Assembly (NCBI RefSeq): GCF_009671245.1
Contig: NZ_VTFS01000006.1
Location: 125,345 to 189,344 of the forward strand
Direction: 5' to 3'
Source: Marinicella rhabdoformis
Lineage (GTDB): Bacteria; Pseudomonadota; Gammaproteobacteria; Xanthomonadales; Marinicellaceae
DNA length: 64,000 nt
The position numbers were made by a program, and so were the translations under genes. This document shows positions 45,101 to 53,843 of this stretch, piece after piece. The notes beneath the pieces are model-generated. The model was not told the origin of the DNA. It saw nothing but the letters and a program-made list of their open reading frames with translations, and searched no databases. Numbering within the stretch: position 1 is the stretch's first letter; every line of letters starts with the position of its first letter.

Positions 45101-45300
45101 CGAGCCACAATTTGCTGCTCTACCTCTTCAGGTGACGCACCTGGCCATGAGACATTGATTTCTAAACCGGGGAACCTCACTTGAGGGTCCATTTCTCGTT
45201 CCATCTTGCCAAACCCAATCATGCCGGCAATAAATATACCCAACATCATCAAATTCGCGGCCACACTGTTCCTGGCCCACCATGCAATTAAACCATTCAT
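42106..45300 (-). CDS. RND-family efflux pump permease
   Basis: A 1064-residue inner-membrane proton antiporter. It has the RND layout of one N-terminal helix, a periplasmic loop of about 300 residues, six helices, a second loop and five further helices. The proton-relay Asp pair is in LGIVVDDAIVVGEG; the first loop opens KMEREMDPQVRFPGLEINVSWPGASPEEVEQ in parts (FPGLEINVSWPGASPEEVEQ). The family exports hydrophobic compounds through a TolC-type channel. The adaptor gene is 73 bp upstream; no outer-membrane factor is present, so TolC must be supplied from elsewhere. The C-terminus is basic and Gln/Asn-rich. Confidence 0.94.
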   Translation of the reverse strand: MNGLIAWWARNSVAANLMMLGIFIAGMIGFGKMEREMDPQVRFPGLEINVSWPGASPEEVEQQIVARIEESVRDLDSIEWVRSSSREGYGGVYILAEQDVDFTQFMNDVKIRVDSISTLPRDIEPPQVQQWVNRDEFIRVAVSGDLGERELKRLAETLRREAAQLPAVSIVQLFGTRNEEVSIEVGEAALKRYNLSFSDVATAIRNASLNQSAGAVRTEVGTYQLKVRSQADSQAAFEDIIVRQTADGGTIRVGDVATVIDGFEDNPILATLNGTPAVLIQVMTTEFMDIVKASDSVRQWIDKRQDTLPAGASLTLWTDQAEDFKGRMQTIGSSAFMGLVLVLFILMLTLRPKVAIWVAVGIATAYAGAFVLLPSVGVSLNMLSTFAFLLVLGIVVDDAIVVGEGIHSESGRLHDTKKQSGTEVVAIDDIPGVQPADSPGLKAAVSGAQLVAKPVVFGVITTIMAFMPWLFLGGSTSEFTRHITWVVILALAFSLIESLLILPSHLANMKPRKKDGRFGRFQKKIANGISSFAQNKYRKLGQWSVNNRYLTASLFVGVLVIGFGIFGAGLVKKSFMPDIESDEIIVNVTLPEGAPYSRALEILAQLQTAEQALVDEVKEKNVGSGELIENWYTRSRRDSVLAIVKLAPPEVRDMSAKDASIRLRELMGDVPDAKEVSVQYKQGGGDPGYELSIRHPDLDVLRLATKELEDQLRTYENLYDVRNNLEGASEEIRITLKPGVEKLGLSLAEVNRQVRQAYFGEEVQRLPRNGQDVRVKVRYPVESRRSIESLKNFYVRTADGREMPLMSVAELEYAPGIKSIQRWNGNRAARISADLKDDVSGDISEDLEENFFPAWEAKYPGIMRGSIGQAEGQKRFLKEVMGLYFMAFFGMYALLAVAFKSYSQPILILIAIPFAFVGAIVGHAALDMTMAIFSYFGIAAAAGVVVNDNLVLMDYCNRLRAKGVAAKDAIVEAGVARFRPILLTSVTTIVGLIPMMMERSIQAAFLKPIVVSLAFGVFMAFFVTLFMVPALYSIGLDIKKVFTRKSKRKIIENKSNQQVVEQSS

Positions 45301-45373
45301 AATTCACCTTCTACCTTTTAGGGATTTGTTTGAAAGGGCTGCTGTCAGATCGAAGCAGCCCTCAGTGTATTTT

Positions 45374-46549
45374 TTATAATTGAGTTACCAATTGTCTCTT
45401 GATGGCTTGAACCTCTACACCATCAGCAACACCAGGGGCTGAAGAAGTAACGGCCCATTCACCGGCTTTGACACCATCAAGCAACATCACATGATGCTGA
45501 TTGGTAGATAACACAGATACTGTTCTGATTTCTAAACGATTTTCGTCATTGATAACAAACACTTTGTCTTTGTTACGCAAAGCATCTCTGGGTAATACCA
45601 AAGCATGTTGACTGTTGGCACTTTCAATTTCTGCGGAAACAAACATACCAACTGCTAAGGGCGTACCATTATCAGCACCTGAACCATAAGGGTCATTCAC
45701 TACTGCAGTGGCATAAATCAAACGCGTGTCTTTATCAACAGAAGCTTGTGTTCTGACAATTCGACCTTTCCACTCATGCTCATTTTGACCTACATTGGCT
45801 TTTAATGTCACTGCTGGACCTTGATCATTAACAGCCATATAGCCCATAGGTAAGTTCAGTTCGGCTAATTGACTGTCTGTCAAAGCCATTCGAATTTCTA
45901 CTTGATCAACAGCAAACACATTACCTAAAATTTTCCCTGTAGAAATGTACTGACCTACACCTATGCTTTCATCCATAACTCTACCGCGGAAGGGTACTGT
46001 GATGTTGGTACGCTGCACATCACGCTTTGCTTCTGCCAATTCGGCCTCAGCCGCTTTTAATTTACTCTTTGCATCGGCTACTTGTGGGATATTTAAGGCA
46101 AACTCTGAAGGCTCTACACCAGGGTTTTTGTATTTCCATTGGTCTTTCTTGATTTTTGCATTGGCCAATTCTCGCGCCACACCCACTTTGGCTTCAGCAA
46201 CCCTGGATTCTGCATGTGTTACGGCTAACTGGTATTCGGTGTCATCAATTTTCACCAAAGTTTCACCCGCCTGAAATTCAGCACCTGATGAAAACTTATT
46301 TGATACTGATAAGATTCGACCAGAAACTTCAGCAACCAATTCTATGTGGTTAGTCGACTTCACTTCACCTTGAGACGACACATTCAAAAGTACTTCCTTG
46401 GCTTTCACTTCATCAACATACAAAGACACAGGACGTGCTTTGGTTTCTGTTTTTTCCGGCTCTGGTTTAGATGCCGCCAATGTGTTCACTATCATGACAC
46501 TGCCACCCAAGACCAAAACAGGTGCGATAATTTTGACGATTTTATTCAT
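45374..46549 (-). CDS. RND efflux periplasmic adaptor (membrane fusion protein)
   Basis: About 391 residues from the ATG at 46549, chosen because it gives a signal/anchor (KIIAPVLVLGGSVMIVNTLA); the longer open frame to 46627 would add 26 residues of poor signal quality. Lipoyl halves (GRILSVSNKFSSGAEFQAGETLVKI in pieces), a coiled-coil hairpin (KSKLKAAEAELAEAKRDVQRT) and a beta-barrel domain (FRGRVMDESIGVGQYIS) are visible. It links the RND permease downstream to an outer-membrane channel. A terminator from the regulator gene separates the two units, so it should have its own promoter in 46550-46671. Confidence 0.92.
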   Translation of the reverse strand: MNKIVKIIAPVLVLGGSVMIVNTLAASKPEPEKTETKARPVSLYVDEVKAKEVLLNVSSQGEVKSTNHIELVAEVSGRILSVSNKFSSGAEFQAGETLVKIDDTEYQLAVTHAESRVAEAKVGVARELANAKIKKDQWKYKNPGVEPSEFALNIPQVADAKSKLKAAEAELAEAKRDVQRTNITVPFRGRVMDESIGVGQYISTGKILGNVFAVDQVEIRMALTDSQLAELNLPMGYMAVNDQGPAVTLKANVGQNEHEWKGRIVRTQASVDKDTRLIYATAVVNDPYGSGADNGTPLAVGMFVSAEIESANSQHALVLPRDALRNKDKVFVINDENRLEIRTVSVLSTNQHHVMLLDGVKAGEWAVTSSAPGVADGVEVQAIKRQLVTQL

Positions 46550-46671
46550 GGTGTTTCCCAATTCTGTGATTATTTGTTTGATAAACGACTTGATGTGAAA
46601 TTGGTTACAAAATTTCAAATATTTCATTCATCTGTTCAGTGCTCCCCAGCGCTCCTTAATTATTTGAGCAC

Positions 46672-46695
46672 AAAAAAGCCCATGATACATGGGCT
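46672..46695 (-). terminator. Terminator of the Crp/Fnr regulator gene
   Basis: On the minus strand AGCCCATG-TAT-CATGGGCT is followed by a T run. It lies about 40 bases after the regulator stop. Confidence 0.85.
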
Positions 46696-46733
46696 GAAAG
46701 TCAGGGATTTAAAATTGGTTTCTTTCTTGATTC

Positions 46734-47441
46734 TTACAGTTCTTCTAACGCCATTTTTTCTTTAATTAACTCAATATCATTGATAACAATGGTTTTTTCT
46801 TGAACCGTGATCAACCCCTTTTTTTCTAATGATTTCAAGGCCCTAGAAAATGTTTCTGGCTTGATTGACAAGCGTGAAGCAATGTCTCTTTTTGGTACCT
46901 GTAACTCTATCTCATGCCTCGAAGCATCAGTCAAAGTGATTTGCGCCAAAAAATAATCCACAATTCTGAAAGAGGCATTATGCAATGTTTGCTTGTCTAA
47001 TTCATTGATCATCCAATGCAACCTAAACGATACATGAGCCAACATTTTGATACATAATTCATTTGAACTTTTGAGTAAATTCAACAATTGCTTCCCATCA
47101 ACAGCAATCACCGTACTGCTTTTTAATGTCGTGGCAGTTACAGGATATTTGGGGGCACCTTTAAACAAAACGCCCTCAGCAAATGTCCTACCAGGTAAAA
47201 TCACTTCAATGATTTTCTCATCCCCTTTGATGGTACTTCGACTGAGCTTAACTGCACCTTGATAGACAAAATAAATATGTGTCAATGGCATGTCTTGTTG
47301 GAACAACATGCACTCCGCGGGCTTGGTTATCAATTTGGAAAATCGCAATAAGGCGTCAAACTGTGCATCATCCATACCTGAAAACATCACACATTCACGC
47401 ATGGCAAGAACAACGTCACGATTGAGGGTTTTGTCTAACAT
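46734..47441 (-). CDS. Crp/Fnr-family transcriptional regulator
   Basis: 235 residues with an N-terminal cyclic-nucleotide-like beta-barrel (PLTHIYFVYQGAVKLSR, EVILPGRTFAEGVLF), a dimerisation helix (MLAHVSFRLHWMINELDKQTL) and a C-terminal winged helix (PKRDIASRLSIKPETFSRALKSLEKKG). It has no N-terminal cysteine cluster like FNR. The form is closest to Dnr/Anr-type nitric-oxide or redox regulators. Whether it controls the RND pump 185 bp downstream is not shown; a terminator separates them. Confidence 0.9.
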   Translation of the reverse strand: MLDKTLNRDVVLAMRECVMFSGMDDAQFDALLRFSKLITKPAECMLFQQDMPLTHIYFVYQGAVKLSRSTIKGDEKIIEVILPGRTFAEGVLFKGAPKYPVTATTLKSSTVIAVDGKQLLNLLKSSNELCIKMLAHVSFRLHWMINELDKQTLHNASFRIVDYFLAQITLTDASRHEIELQVPKRDIASRLSIKPETFSRALKSLEKKGLITVQEKTIVINDIELIKEKMALEEL

Positions 47442-47690
47442 ATTTCACATAAAAGATTGAATTAACCGCTTATTGTAACCTGATTACATTCTCTGAAAAA
47501 AGTAAGGTATTGGCTTTTAATTCACACCTTGACTAAAAGCAAAGTTTTATTCTTAGCATCAAAAGTCCGCTATTTATTGCATCAACAACACCAAACTGCT
47601 TGGATTTAACGAAAACAAAACCTTAATTACCTTACCCTGTAAATAACAATAAAGTCGCCCACCATTCAATACCACAAATAAGAGCGAGCC

Positions 47691-49115
47691 ATGTTTAGCT
47701 ATAAAAAAACAATTGTCATCATATTACTGGCATTAACTACATCAAGTAAGGCGCAACTCAAAGCATTTCCTGAAGCTGAAGGATTTGGTGCTTTTGCCAC
47801 AGGCGGCCGAAACGGCACAGTCATCAAAGTCACCAACCTCAATGACTCAGGCCCAGGCAGCTTACAAGCAGCCATCAATACTGCTGGCTCGCGGATTGTT
47901 GTTTTCGATGTCTCAGGCATTATTGATGGTGACATACACATTCCACATGGCGACCTCACCATCGCAGGACAAACCGCCCCCGGTGCGGGTATTACTATCA
48001 CTGGGCATATGTACACCAGTTATGATGAAGGCATCAGTAACATCATCATGCGACACATTCGAGTCCGCCCTCATGATCCTGACAATGAATGGCCTTCAAG
48101 CCAACATGACGCCATTCAATTTTCTGATGCCAACCATTTTATTTTTGACCACATCGATGCTTCACATGGTGCAGATGAAACCATTGACCTTTGGAATGGT
48201 GCTTCACATGTCACCATACAATGGTCACATTTATCTTTCCCTATCTACGACACCAACAACGGATGGACACACAACAAAGGCGTCATAAACCACCGGCCTT
48301 GTCTCGATGACAACAGCTGTAACGGTAACTCCAGAACCGGCGGTTACATATCAATCCTCAATAACATTTTCACACATTCACGCAACAGAACGCCCGCTTT
48401 GTCTGTAGGTCCTGCTGAAGTCAAAAACAACCTCACTTACAACGGCCGTGAAGGTTTTGTACACCACAATGTATCAGCTGGTCAGTTCAATATCCTTGGT
48501 AATGCTTACATTGACGGCCCAAGCGCTTCATTGTCACCGTTTTGGTTTGACCCTGAAAACAACAACCCACCAGTGCCGACCGAATATTGGCTGCAAGACA
48601 ATTATGTTCAAGACCCCGGTTCTTATGTAGGCGTGGTCGAAAACCCATGGAATGACGCGCCTTTCATGAATGAATACACCTTTGTTTGTTGTGGCATTGT
48701 CAGTTCGCAATTTAACCAGTCTGGCCTCTTTGACTACACCGTTCACAACGACTATCAAGCAAGTGGTACATCACCAAGTACTGCGTTAGAAGCCAAACTA
48801 ACACCAACCATCGGCGCCTATCCCCATGACGTGGTTGCCAAGCAGTCGTTACTGGAATTGACACAAAGGAATGGTTCTTGGCGCAATTTCCGACCGAGTG
48901 ACCTGATGTCAGGCCTCACGCCAACCAATCCACCATTGGATTCTGATGGAGATGGCATGCCCAATGCATGGGAAAACAGCCGTGGGCTGAACCCAAATAA
49001 TGGCAACGACCACAACACCATCATGCCATCTGGCTACACGGCGATCGAAGATTTTATCAATGGATTGGCATCAACCATGGGAAATGATGTAATATTTACC
49101 AATGGTTTTGAGTAG
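47691..49115 (+). CDS. Secreted pectate-lyase-like protein with GFE tail
   Basis: A 474-residue exported protein: signal peptide MFSYKKTIVIILLALTTSSKA, then a right-handed beta-helix of the pectate lyase type (PEAEGFGAFATGGRNG, TNLNDSGPGSLQAAI, IIMRHIRVRPH, DHIDASHGADETIDLW, RTPALSVGPAEVKNN). The catalytic Arg/Ca sites cannot be assigned with certainty. Near the end there is a calcium-binding-type segment (DSDGDGMPNAWE), as in type 3 repeat/dockerin-like tails. The last nine residues are DVIFTNGFE, matching the subtilase tail. It may act on pectin or another polyuronide, or only bind it. Confidence 0.87.
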   Translation: MFSYKKTIVIILLALTTSSKAQLKAFPEAEGFGAFATGGRNGTVIKVTNLNDSGPGSLQAAINTAGSRIVVFDVSGIIDGDIHIPHGDLTIAGQTAPGAGITITGHMYTSYDEGISNIIMRHIRVRPHDPDNEWPSSQHDAIQFSDANHFIFDHIDASHGADETIDLWNGASHVTIQWSHLSFPIYDTNNGWTHNKGVINHRPCLDDNSCNGNSRTGGYISILNNIFTHSRNRTPALSVGPAEVKNNLTYNGREGFVHHNVSAGQFNILGNAYIDGPSASLSPFWFDPENNNPPVPTEYWLQDNYVQDPGSYVGVVENPWNDAPFMNEYTFVCCGIVSSQFNQSGLFDYTVHNDYQASGTSPSTALEAKLTPTIGAYPHDVVAKQSLLELTQRNGSWRNFRPSDLMSGLTPTNPPLDSDGDGMPNAWENSRGLNPNNGNDHNTIMPSGYTAIEDFINGLASTMGNDVIFTNGFE

Positions 49116-49193
49116 AATGAAAGATTAAGAAAGACTTTTATGAAAAACAGGTCTTTTAAATTCTAATTCAACAGACAAAACAAAGGTAAAAAC

Positions 49194-50534
49194 ATGGCAT
49201 ACGATTATGATTTATTGGTCATCGGCGCAGGATCAGGTGGCGTCAGGGCAGCAAGGATAGCCGCTGGATACGGTAAAAAAGTCGCCATCTGCGAGTCTGA
49301 CAAAGTCGGAGGTACCTGTGTGATACGCGGCTGTGTACCTAAAAAATTATTTGTTTACGCCTCTCAATACAGCAAAATGTTCAAAGCCGCCAAAACTTTC
49401 GGTTGGGATATCCAAAGTCAATTCAATTGGTCAACACTGTTGGAAAACAAAAACGAGGAAATCAACCGACTCAACGGCATTTATTTGAAACTGTTGTCCA
49501 ACTCGGGCGTTGAATTGATTAATGGCTTCGGTTCATTTGTAGATGCACACACTGTAGACATAGCTGGCCAATCATACACAGCAAAACACATTTTGATTGC
49601 CACTGGTGGCACACCCACCGTACCTGATATGCCAGGCAAAGAACATGTCATCACGTCCAATGAAGCTTTGGACTTACCCGCCTTACCAGAAAGCATAACC
49701 ATAAATGGTGGTGGATATATTGCAGTAGAATTTGCATGTATTTTCAATGCTTTAGGCGTGAAAGTTAACTTGGTTTATCGAGGCAAACAAATCCTCCGAG
49801 GCTTTGATAAGGAAGTGGCTGCCTTTGCGCAACAGTCATTTATAGATGCGGGTATTAATGTACTTACAGAAACAGAAATCACCGCAGTAGAAAAAATGTC
49901 AACCGGCTTCATATGTCACACCAGTCACGACAGCAAACACCAGACCATTGCTTCAGACTTGGTGTTTTTTGCTACTGGAAGGGCAGCCAATACAGCCCAA
50001 TTAAATTTATCCCAAGTGGGCATCGACACCCAAAACAATGATCAAATCACCGTTGACAAAACCCAAGCCACCTCCTTGCCCCATGTATTTGCAGTTGGCG
50101 ACGTGTGTAACAGAGACAACTTGACCCCCGTGGCGATACGTGAAGGCCATTATTTGGTTGATCGGCTGTACAAAAACGGTAATCAATTTCCAGAATACGA
50201 CTTCATCCCGACCACGGTATTTTCTCAGCCTGAAATAGGCAGCTGTGGCTTAACTGAAGCCCAAGCCCGCAAATCACACCCCAACATTTCAACCCACACC
50301 AGCACATTCAGGGCAATGAAATATGCCATGAGTGAAGTGAAAGAAAAAACCTTCATGAAAATTATAGTCAACGAAGACACTGACCAAGTATTGGGCATGC
50401 ACGTGGTGGGCGCAGATGGTGGCGAAATGATTCAAGGCTTTGCCGTGGCCCTCAAACAAGGCCTCACTAAAACCCAACTCAACAGCACCATCGGCATCCA
50501 CCCCACTTCAGCAGAAGAATTTGTAACGCTTTAG
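49194..50534 (+). CDS. gor: Glutathione-disulfide reductase
   Basis: Uses NADPH to reduce oxidised glutathione. It has 446 residues. FAD-binding GAGSGGVRAARIAA is at the N-terminus; the redox disulfide Cys42-Cys47 lies in GGTCVIRGCVPKK, as in E. coli Gor. Next are the NAD(P) motif GGGYIAVEFA and the C-terminal HPTSAEEF with the catalytic His and Glu. The Arg residues for NADPH are suggested by VYRGKQILRGFD. The start follows AAAGGT nine bases upstream. Confidence 0.94.
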   Translation: MAYDYDLLVIGAGSGGVRAARIAAGYGKKVAICESDKVGGTCVIRGCVPKKLFVYASQYSKMFKAAKTFGWDIQSQFNWSTLLENKNEEINRLNGIYLKLLSNSGVELINGFGSFVDAHTVDIAGQSYTAKHILIATGGTPTVPDMPGKEHVITSNEALDLPALPESITINGGGYIAVEFACIFNALGVKVNLVYRGKQILRGFDKEVAAFAQQSFIDAGINVLTETEITAVEKMSTGFICHTSHDSKHQTIASDLVFFATGRAANTAQLNLSQVGIDTQNNDQITVDKTQATSLPHVFAVGDVCNRDNLTPVAIREGHYLVDRLYKNGNQFPEYDFIPTTVFSQPEIGSCGLTEAQARKSHPNISTHTSTFRAMKYAMSEVKEKTFMKIIVNEDTDQVLGMHVVGADGGEMIQGFAVALKQGLTKTQLNSTIGIHPTSAEEFVTL

Positions 50535-50673
50535 TCGTTTATTAAGGTAGCACAACTTCAAATACCCTGCCTAAACCATTGAACAAAAACAGCTTTCAGA
50601 GAAACGCTGAACGGGTGGCGGTTTTTGTCTTGGTTATGGTAAAATGCTCGGCTGATTATTTAACGAGATATAT

Positions 50674-52173
50674 ATGACAACTTTTGAAAAGTTACAAACA
50701 TTAAAACAAGCCGCAGGCGATGTATTAACTGTAGGCTTGAGTGATGCCATTGTTCAAAAATTCATTGAAAGTGATCCTGACTTAACTGTTGCCATTGATA
50801 ATGCAGTGAGTGAATTTGAAAAAGTCAAAACAGCATACCCTGAAGTGATTGACATGAATGAAGTTGACCAAATGGCTTTCATGCACCAAGATTTCGTTAA
50901 CTTTTATGCTGCTGATGCTGTAAATCCTTACGTTGCACTGTCAGGTAAAGGGTCTTGGATTGTGACTTTAAAAGGCGCTGTTTTACATGACAATGGCGGT
51001 TACGGTATGTTGGGTGCGGGACATGCCGCCGATCATGTATTAGAAACCATGGCGCGTCCACATGTTATGGCTAATATCATGACGCCTAGCTTTTACCAAA
51101 AGAAATTGGCTGATATTTTGAAGAAAGAGATTGGTGTCGGTCGTGATGCCTGTCCTTTTGAGAAATTCATCTGCATGAACTCAGGTTCAGAAGCCGTGAC
51201 TGTGGCTTCACGTATCTCAGACGTAAACGCCAAACAACAAACTGGCATGGGCGGCGAAAACTACGGTAAAACAGTTAAAATCATGGCCTTAGAAGGTGCA
51301 TTCCACGGTCGTACCGATCGACCTGCACAGTATTCTGATTCGTCATTGAAATCATACAAAAAGAACTTGGCTTCATTCCAAGGTCGCAACAACTTAATCA
51401 CAGTTCCCATCAATGACATAGACGCTTTGCGAAAAGCATATGATGATGCGGCTGCAAATAATGAATTCATTGAGTCGTTTTTCATGGAGCCCGTTATGGG
51501 CGAAGGTAACCCAGGCATGGGCATTTCTCCAGAATTCTATGCCGCTGCACGTGAATTAACAGAAGCCAATGGCACATTGTTCTTGGTCGATTCAATTCAA
51601 GCAGGTTTGCGAGCTCAAGGTTGTTTGTCAATTTGTGACTACCCTGGTTTTGAAAACTTACCAGCACCTGACATGGAAACTTATTCTAAAGCATTGAATG
51701 CCGGTCATTATCCTTTGTCAGTATTGGCTATGGGTAAAAAAGCCGCTGAAATGTACGTGGTTGGTATTTATGGCAACACCATGACCGCCAACCCAAAAGC
51801 GATGGATGTGGCTTGTACTGTATTGACTGAGCTGTCAGCTGAATCTCGCCAAAACATCCGCGACAAAGGTGTGATGTTTGTTGAAAAACTGAAAGAATTG
51901 CAAAATAAACTGAACGGTGAAATTACCAATGTTCAAGGTACTGGCTTGTTATTCTCTTGTGAGTTAGACCCACAATTCAAGGCTTATGGCACCGGCAGCA
52001 CAGAAGAATTTTTGCGTTACAACGGCATCGGTGTGATCCATGGCGGTGAAAACTCACTGCGTTTTACACCACGTTTTGACATCACTGAAGCCGAAGTTGA
52101 CTTGGTGGTTGCCGGCGTTGAAAACGCCCTATTGAATGGCCCGAAAGCCAATGCAATAGACAAAGCCAGTTAA
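50674..52173 (+). CDS. Class III pyridoxal-phosphate aminotransferase
   Basis: A 499-residue cytoplasmic enzyme with the aminotransferase class III fold. The PLP lysine is Lys339 in YSKALNAGHYPLSVLA. The phosphate cup is near MNSGSEAV and EGAFHGRT. A 90-residue N-terminal part precedes the usual start of the fold (DNGGYGMLGAGHAADHVLE). The amino donor is not clear; lysine, ornithine, GABA or other omega-amino substrates are all possible. I do not assign a gene name. It sits between gor and asnS with its own terminator. Confidence 0.88.
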   Translation: MTTFEKLQTLKQAAGDVLTVGLSDAIVQKFIESDPDLTVAIDNAVSEFEKVKTAYPEVIDMNEVDQMAFMHQDFVNFYAADAVNPYVALSGKGSWIVTLKGAVLHDNGGYGMLGAGHAADHVLETMARPHVMANIMTPSFYQKKLADILKKEIGVGRDACPFEKFICMNSGSEAVTVASRISDVNAKQQTGMGGENYGKTVKIMALEGAFHGRTDRPAQYSDSSLKSYKKNLASFQGRNNLITVPINDIDALRKAYDDAAANNEFIESFFMEPVMGEGNPGMGISPEFYAAARELTEANGTLFLVDSIQAGLRAQGCLSICDYPGFENLPAPDMETYSKALNAGHYPLSVLAMGKKAAEMYVVGIYGNTMTANPKAMDVACTVLTELSAESRQNIRDKGVMFVEKLKELQNKLNGEITNVQGTGLLFSCELDPQFKAYGTGSTEEFLRYNGIGVIHGGENSLRFTPRFDITEAEVDLVVAGVENALLNGPKANAIDKAS

Positions 52174-52197
52174 TCAATACACTGAAATAAAACCATT

Positions 52198-52233
52198 GGC
52201 CACTGACTTAACATAAAGACAGTGGCCTTTTTT
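52198..52233 (+). terminator. Terminator after the class III aminotransferase gene
   Basis: GGCCACTG and CAGTGGCC form an eight-base-pair stem with a 14-base loop, followed by a T run. Confidence 0.85.
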
Positions 52234-52262
52234 ATAAAAGACTATAGATAAAAGATACCCAA

Positions 52263-53663
52263 ATGACACAGGTTTCAATCAAAAGCGCATTGGCAGGCGA
52301 TCATGCTGTCAACAGCGAAGTGACCATCAAAGGATGGATCCGAACAACCCGCGACTCTAAAGGCGGCTTTTCATTTTTGGTCGTTCATGACGGCTCATGT
52401 TTCGATGGCATCCAAGTGGTTGCTAATAACGAATTGCCTAACTATGATGAAGAAGTATTGAAGTTGTTTACCGGCTGTTCTGTGATCATCAACGGTACAC
52501 TGGTAGAATCTGGCGGCAAAGGCCAAAGCTTTGAAATCCAAGCGAGCCATGTTGAAGTGGTTGGTTGGGTTGAAAATCCAGACACCTACCCTGTTCAACC
52601 GAAACGTCACACCATGGAATTTTTACGTGAGCAGGCCCATTTGCGCCCTCGTACCAATACGTTCAGTGCCATGATGCGCGTGCGCAATACCATGGCTCAA
52701 GCGGTACATCAATACTTCAATGAAAACGGCTATTTTTGGTTGCACACGCCGATCATCACAGCCAGTGATTGTGAAGGTGCTGGTGATTTGTTCCGCGTTT
52801 CTACATTAGACATGATGAACTTGCCTAAAGACGACAAAGGCAACATCGATTACAGCAAAGACTTTTTCGGCAAAGAAGCGTACTTGACGGTATCAGGTCA
52901 GTTGAATGCTGAGACCTATGCCTGTGCTTTAAGCAAAGTTTATACTTTTGGCCCAACATTCCGTGCAGAAAACTCACACACCCAAAGACATTTGGCTGAG
53001 TTCTGGATGATTGAACCTGAAGTGGCGTTTGCTGACTTAAATGACGCGGCTCAATTGGGTGAAGACTTCCTGAAATTCATCACCAAAAAAGTACTGGAAA
53101 ACAACATGGATGACATGGGTTTTTTCAACAGCTTTGTAGACAAACAAGCAATCAAGCGTTTAGAAACATTACAAGATGACACTTTCGAACGCGTTGACTA
53201 TGCGGATGCTTTGGAGATTCTGAAGAACTGCGGTGAGAAATTCGACTACGAAGTCAAATGGGGCCTCGATTTACAAACTGAACACGAACGTTTCTTGACA
53301 GAAAAACACTTTAAGAAGCCCATCGTTGTGATGAACTACCCTGAAGAAATCAAGCCTTTCTATATGCGCATGAACGATGACGGTAAAACCGTAGCCGCCA
53401 TGGATGTATTGGTTCCAGGCATTGGTGAAATCATGGGGGGTGCGCAACGTGAAGAGCGTTTGGATTATTTGTTGAAACGCATGGATCACCATGGCTTGAA
53501 TCAAGAAGAATACAAATGGTACACCGACCTCAGGCGTTATGGCACCGTGCCACATGCCGGTTTTGGTGCAGGTTTTGAGCGATTGGTCAGTTACGTGACT
53601 GGACTGTCTAATGTCCGTGACGTGATTGCCTTCCCAAGAACACCGGGCTCTGCCAAATTTTAA
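52263..53663 (+). CDS. asnS: Asparaginyl-tRNA synthetase
   Basis: Charges tRNA(Asn). It has 466 residues: an OB-fold anticodon-binding domain ([27 protein letters not shown]), then a class II core with motif 2 ([20 protein letters not shown]) and motif 3 ([19 protein letters not shown] and AFPRTPG). The RTxRDSK and HDGS pattern is the AsnRS rather than AspRS form. The start ATG has no strong ribosome-binding site. Downstream there is a long hairpin at 53677. Confidence 0.97.
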   Translation: MTQVSIKSALAGDHAVNSEVTIKGWIRTTRDSKGGFSFLVVHDGSCFDGIQVVANNELPNYDEEVLKLFTGCSVIINGTLVESGGKGQSFEIQASHVEVVGWVENPDTYPVQPKRHTMEFLREQAHLRPRTNTFSAMMRVRNTMAQAVHQYFNENGYFWLHTPIITASDCEGAGDLFRVSTLDMMNLPKDDKGNIDYSKDFFGKEAYLTVSGQLNAETYACALSKVYTFGPTFRAENSHTQRHLAEFWMIEPEVAFADLNDAAQLGEDFLKFITKKVLENNMDDMGFFNSFVDKQAIKRLETLQDDTFERVDYADALEILKNCGEKFDYEVKWGLDLQTEHERFLTEKHFKKPIVVMNYPEEIKPFYMRMNDDGKTVAAMDVLVPGIGEIMGGAQREERLDYLLKRMDHHGLNQEEYKWYTDLRRYGTVPHAGFGAGFERLVSYVTGLSNVRDVIAFPRTPGSAKF

Positions 53664-53676
53664 ATAGAAAAAACAG

Positions 53677-53705
53677 GCCAATCCAAAGACCCTCTTTGGA
53701 TTGGC
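53677..53705. repeat. Perfect 13-base-pair hairpin after asnS
   Basis: GCCAATCCAAAGA-CCC-TCTTTGGATTGGC: 13 paired bases with a three-base loop. No T run follows on the plus strand, but the preceding A run would be a T run on the minus strand. It may still end asnS transcription on the plus strand; a minus-strand terminator function has no known gene to serve. Confidence 0.8.
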
Positions 53706-53843
53706 TACTTCACAAATCTACTCTAAAAACATCCATAAGGCATTGATATAACTAAATTCGACAGCCTTTACATGACCTTTGACCTATGCCATTTAACCAT
53801 TGGCAAGCTTTACAATGTAATGTCCAAAATAAGAGGATATTCC

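Noticed and set aside
52174-53770. A tRNA gene near asnS.
   Set aside because: I looked for clover-leaf arms and a CCA end and found none; only terminator-like hairpins are present.
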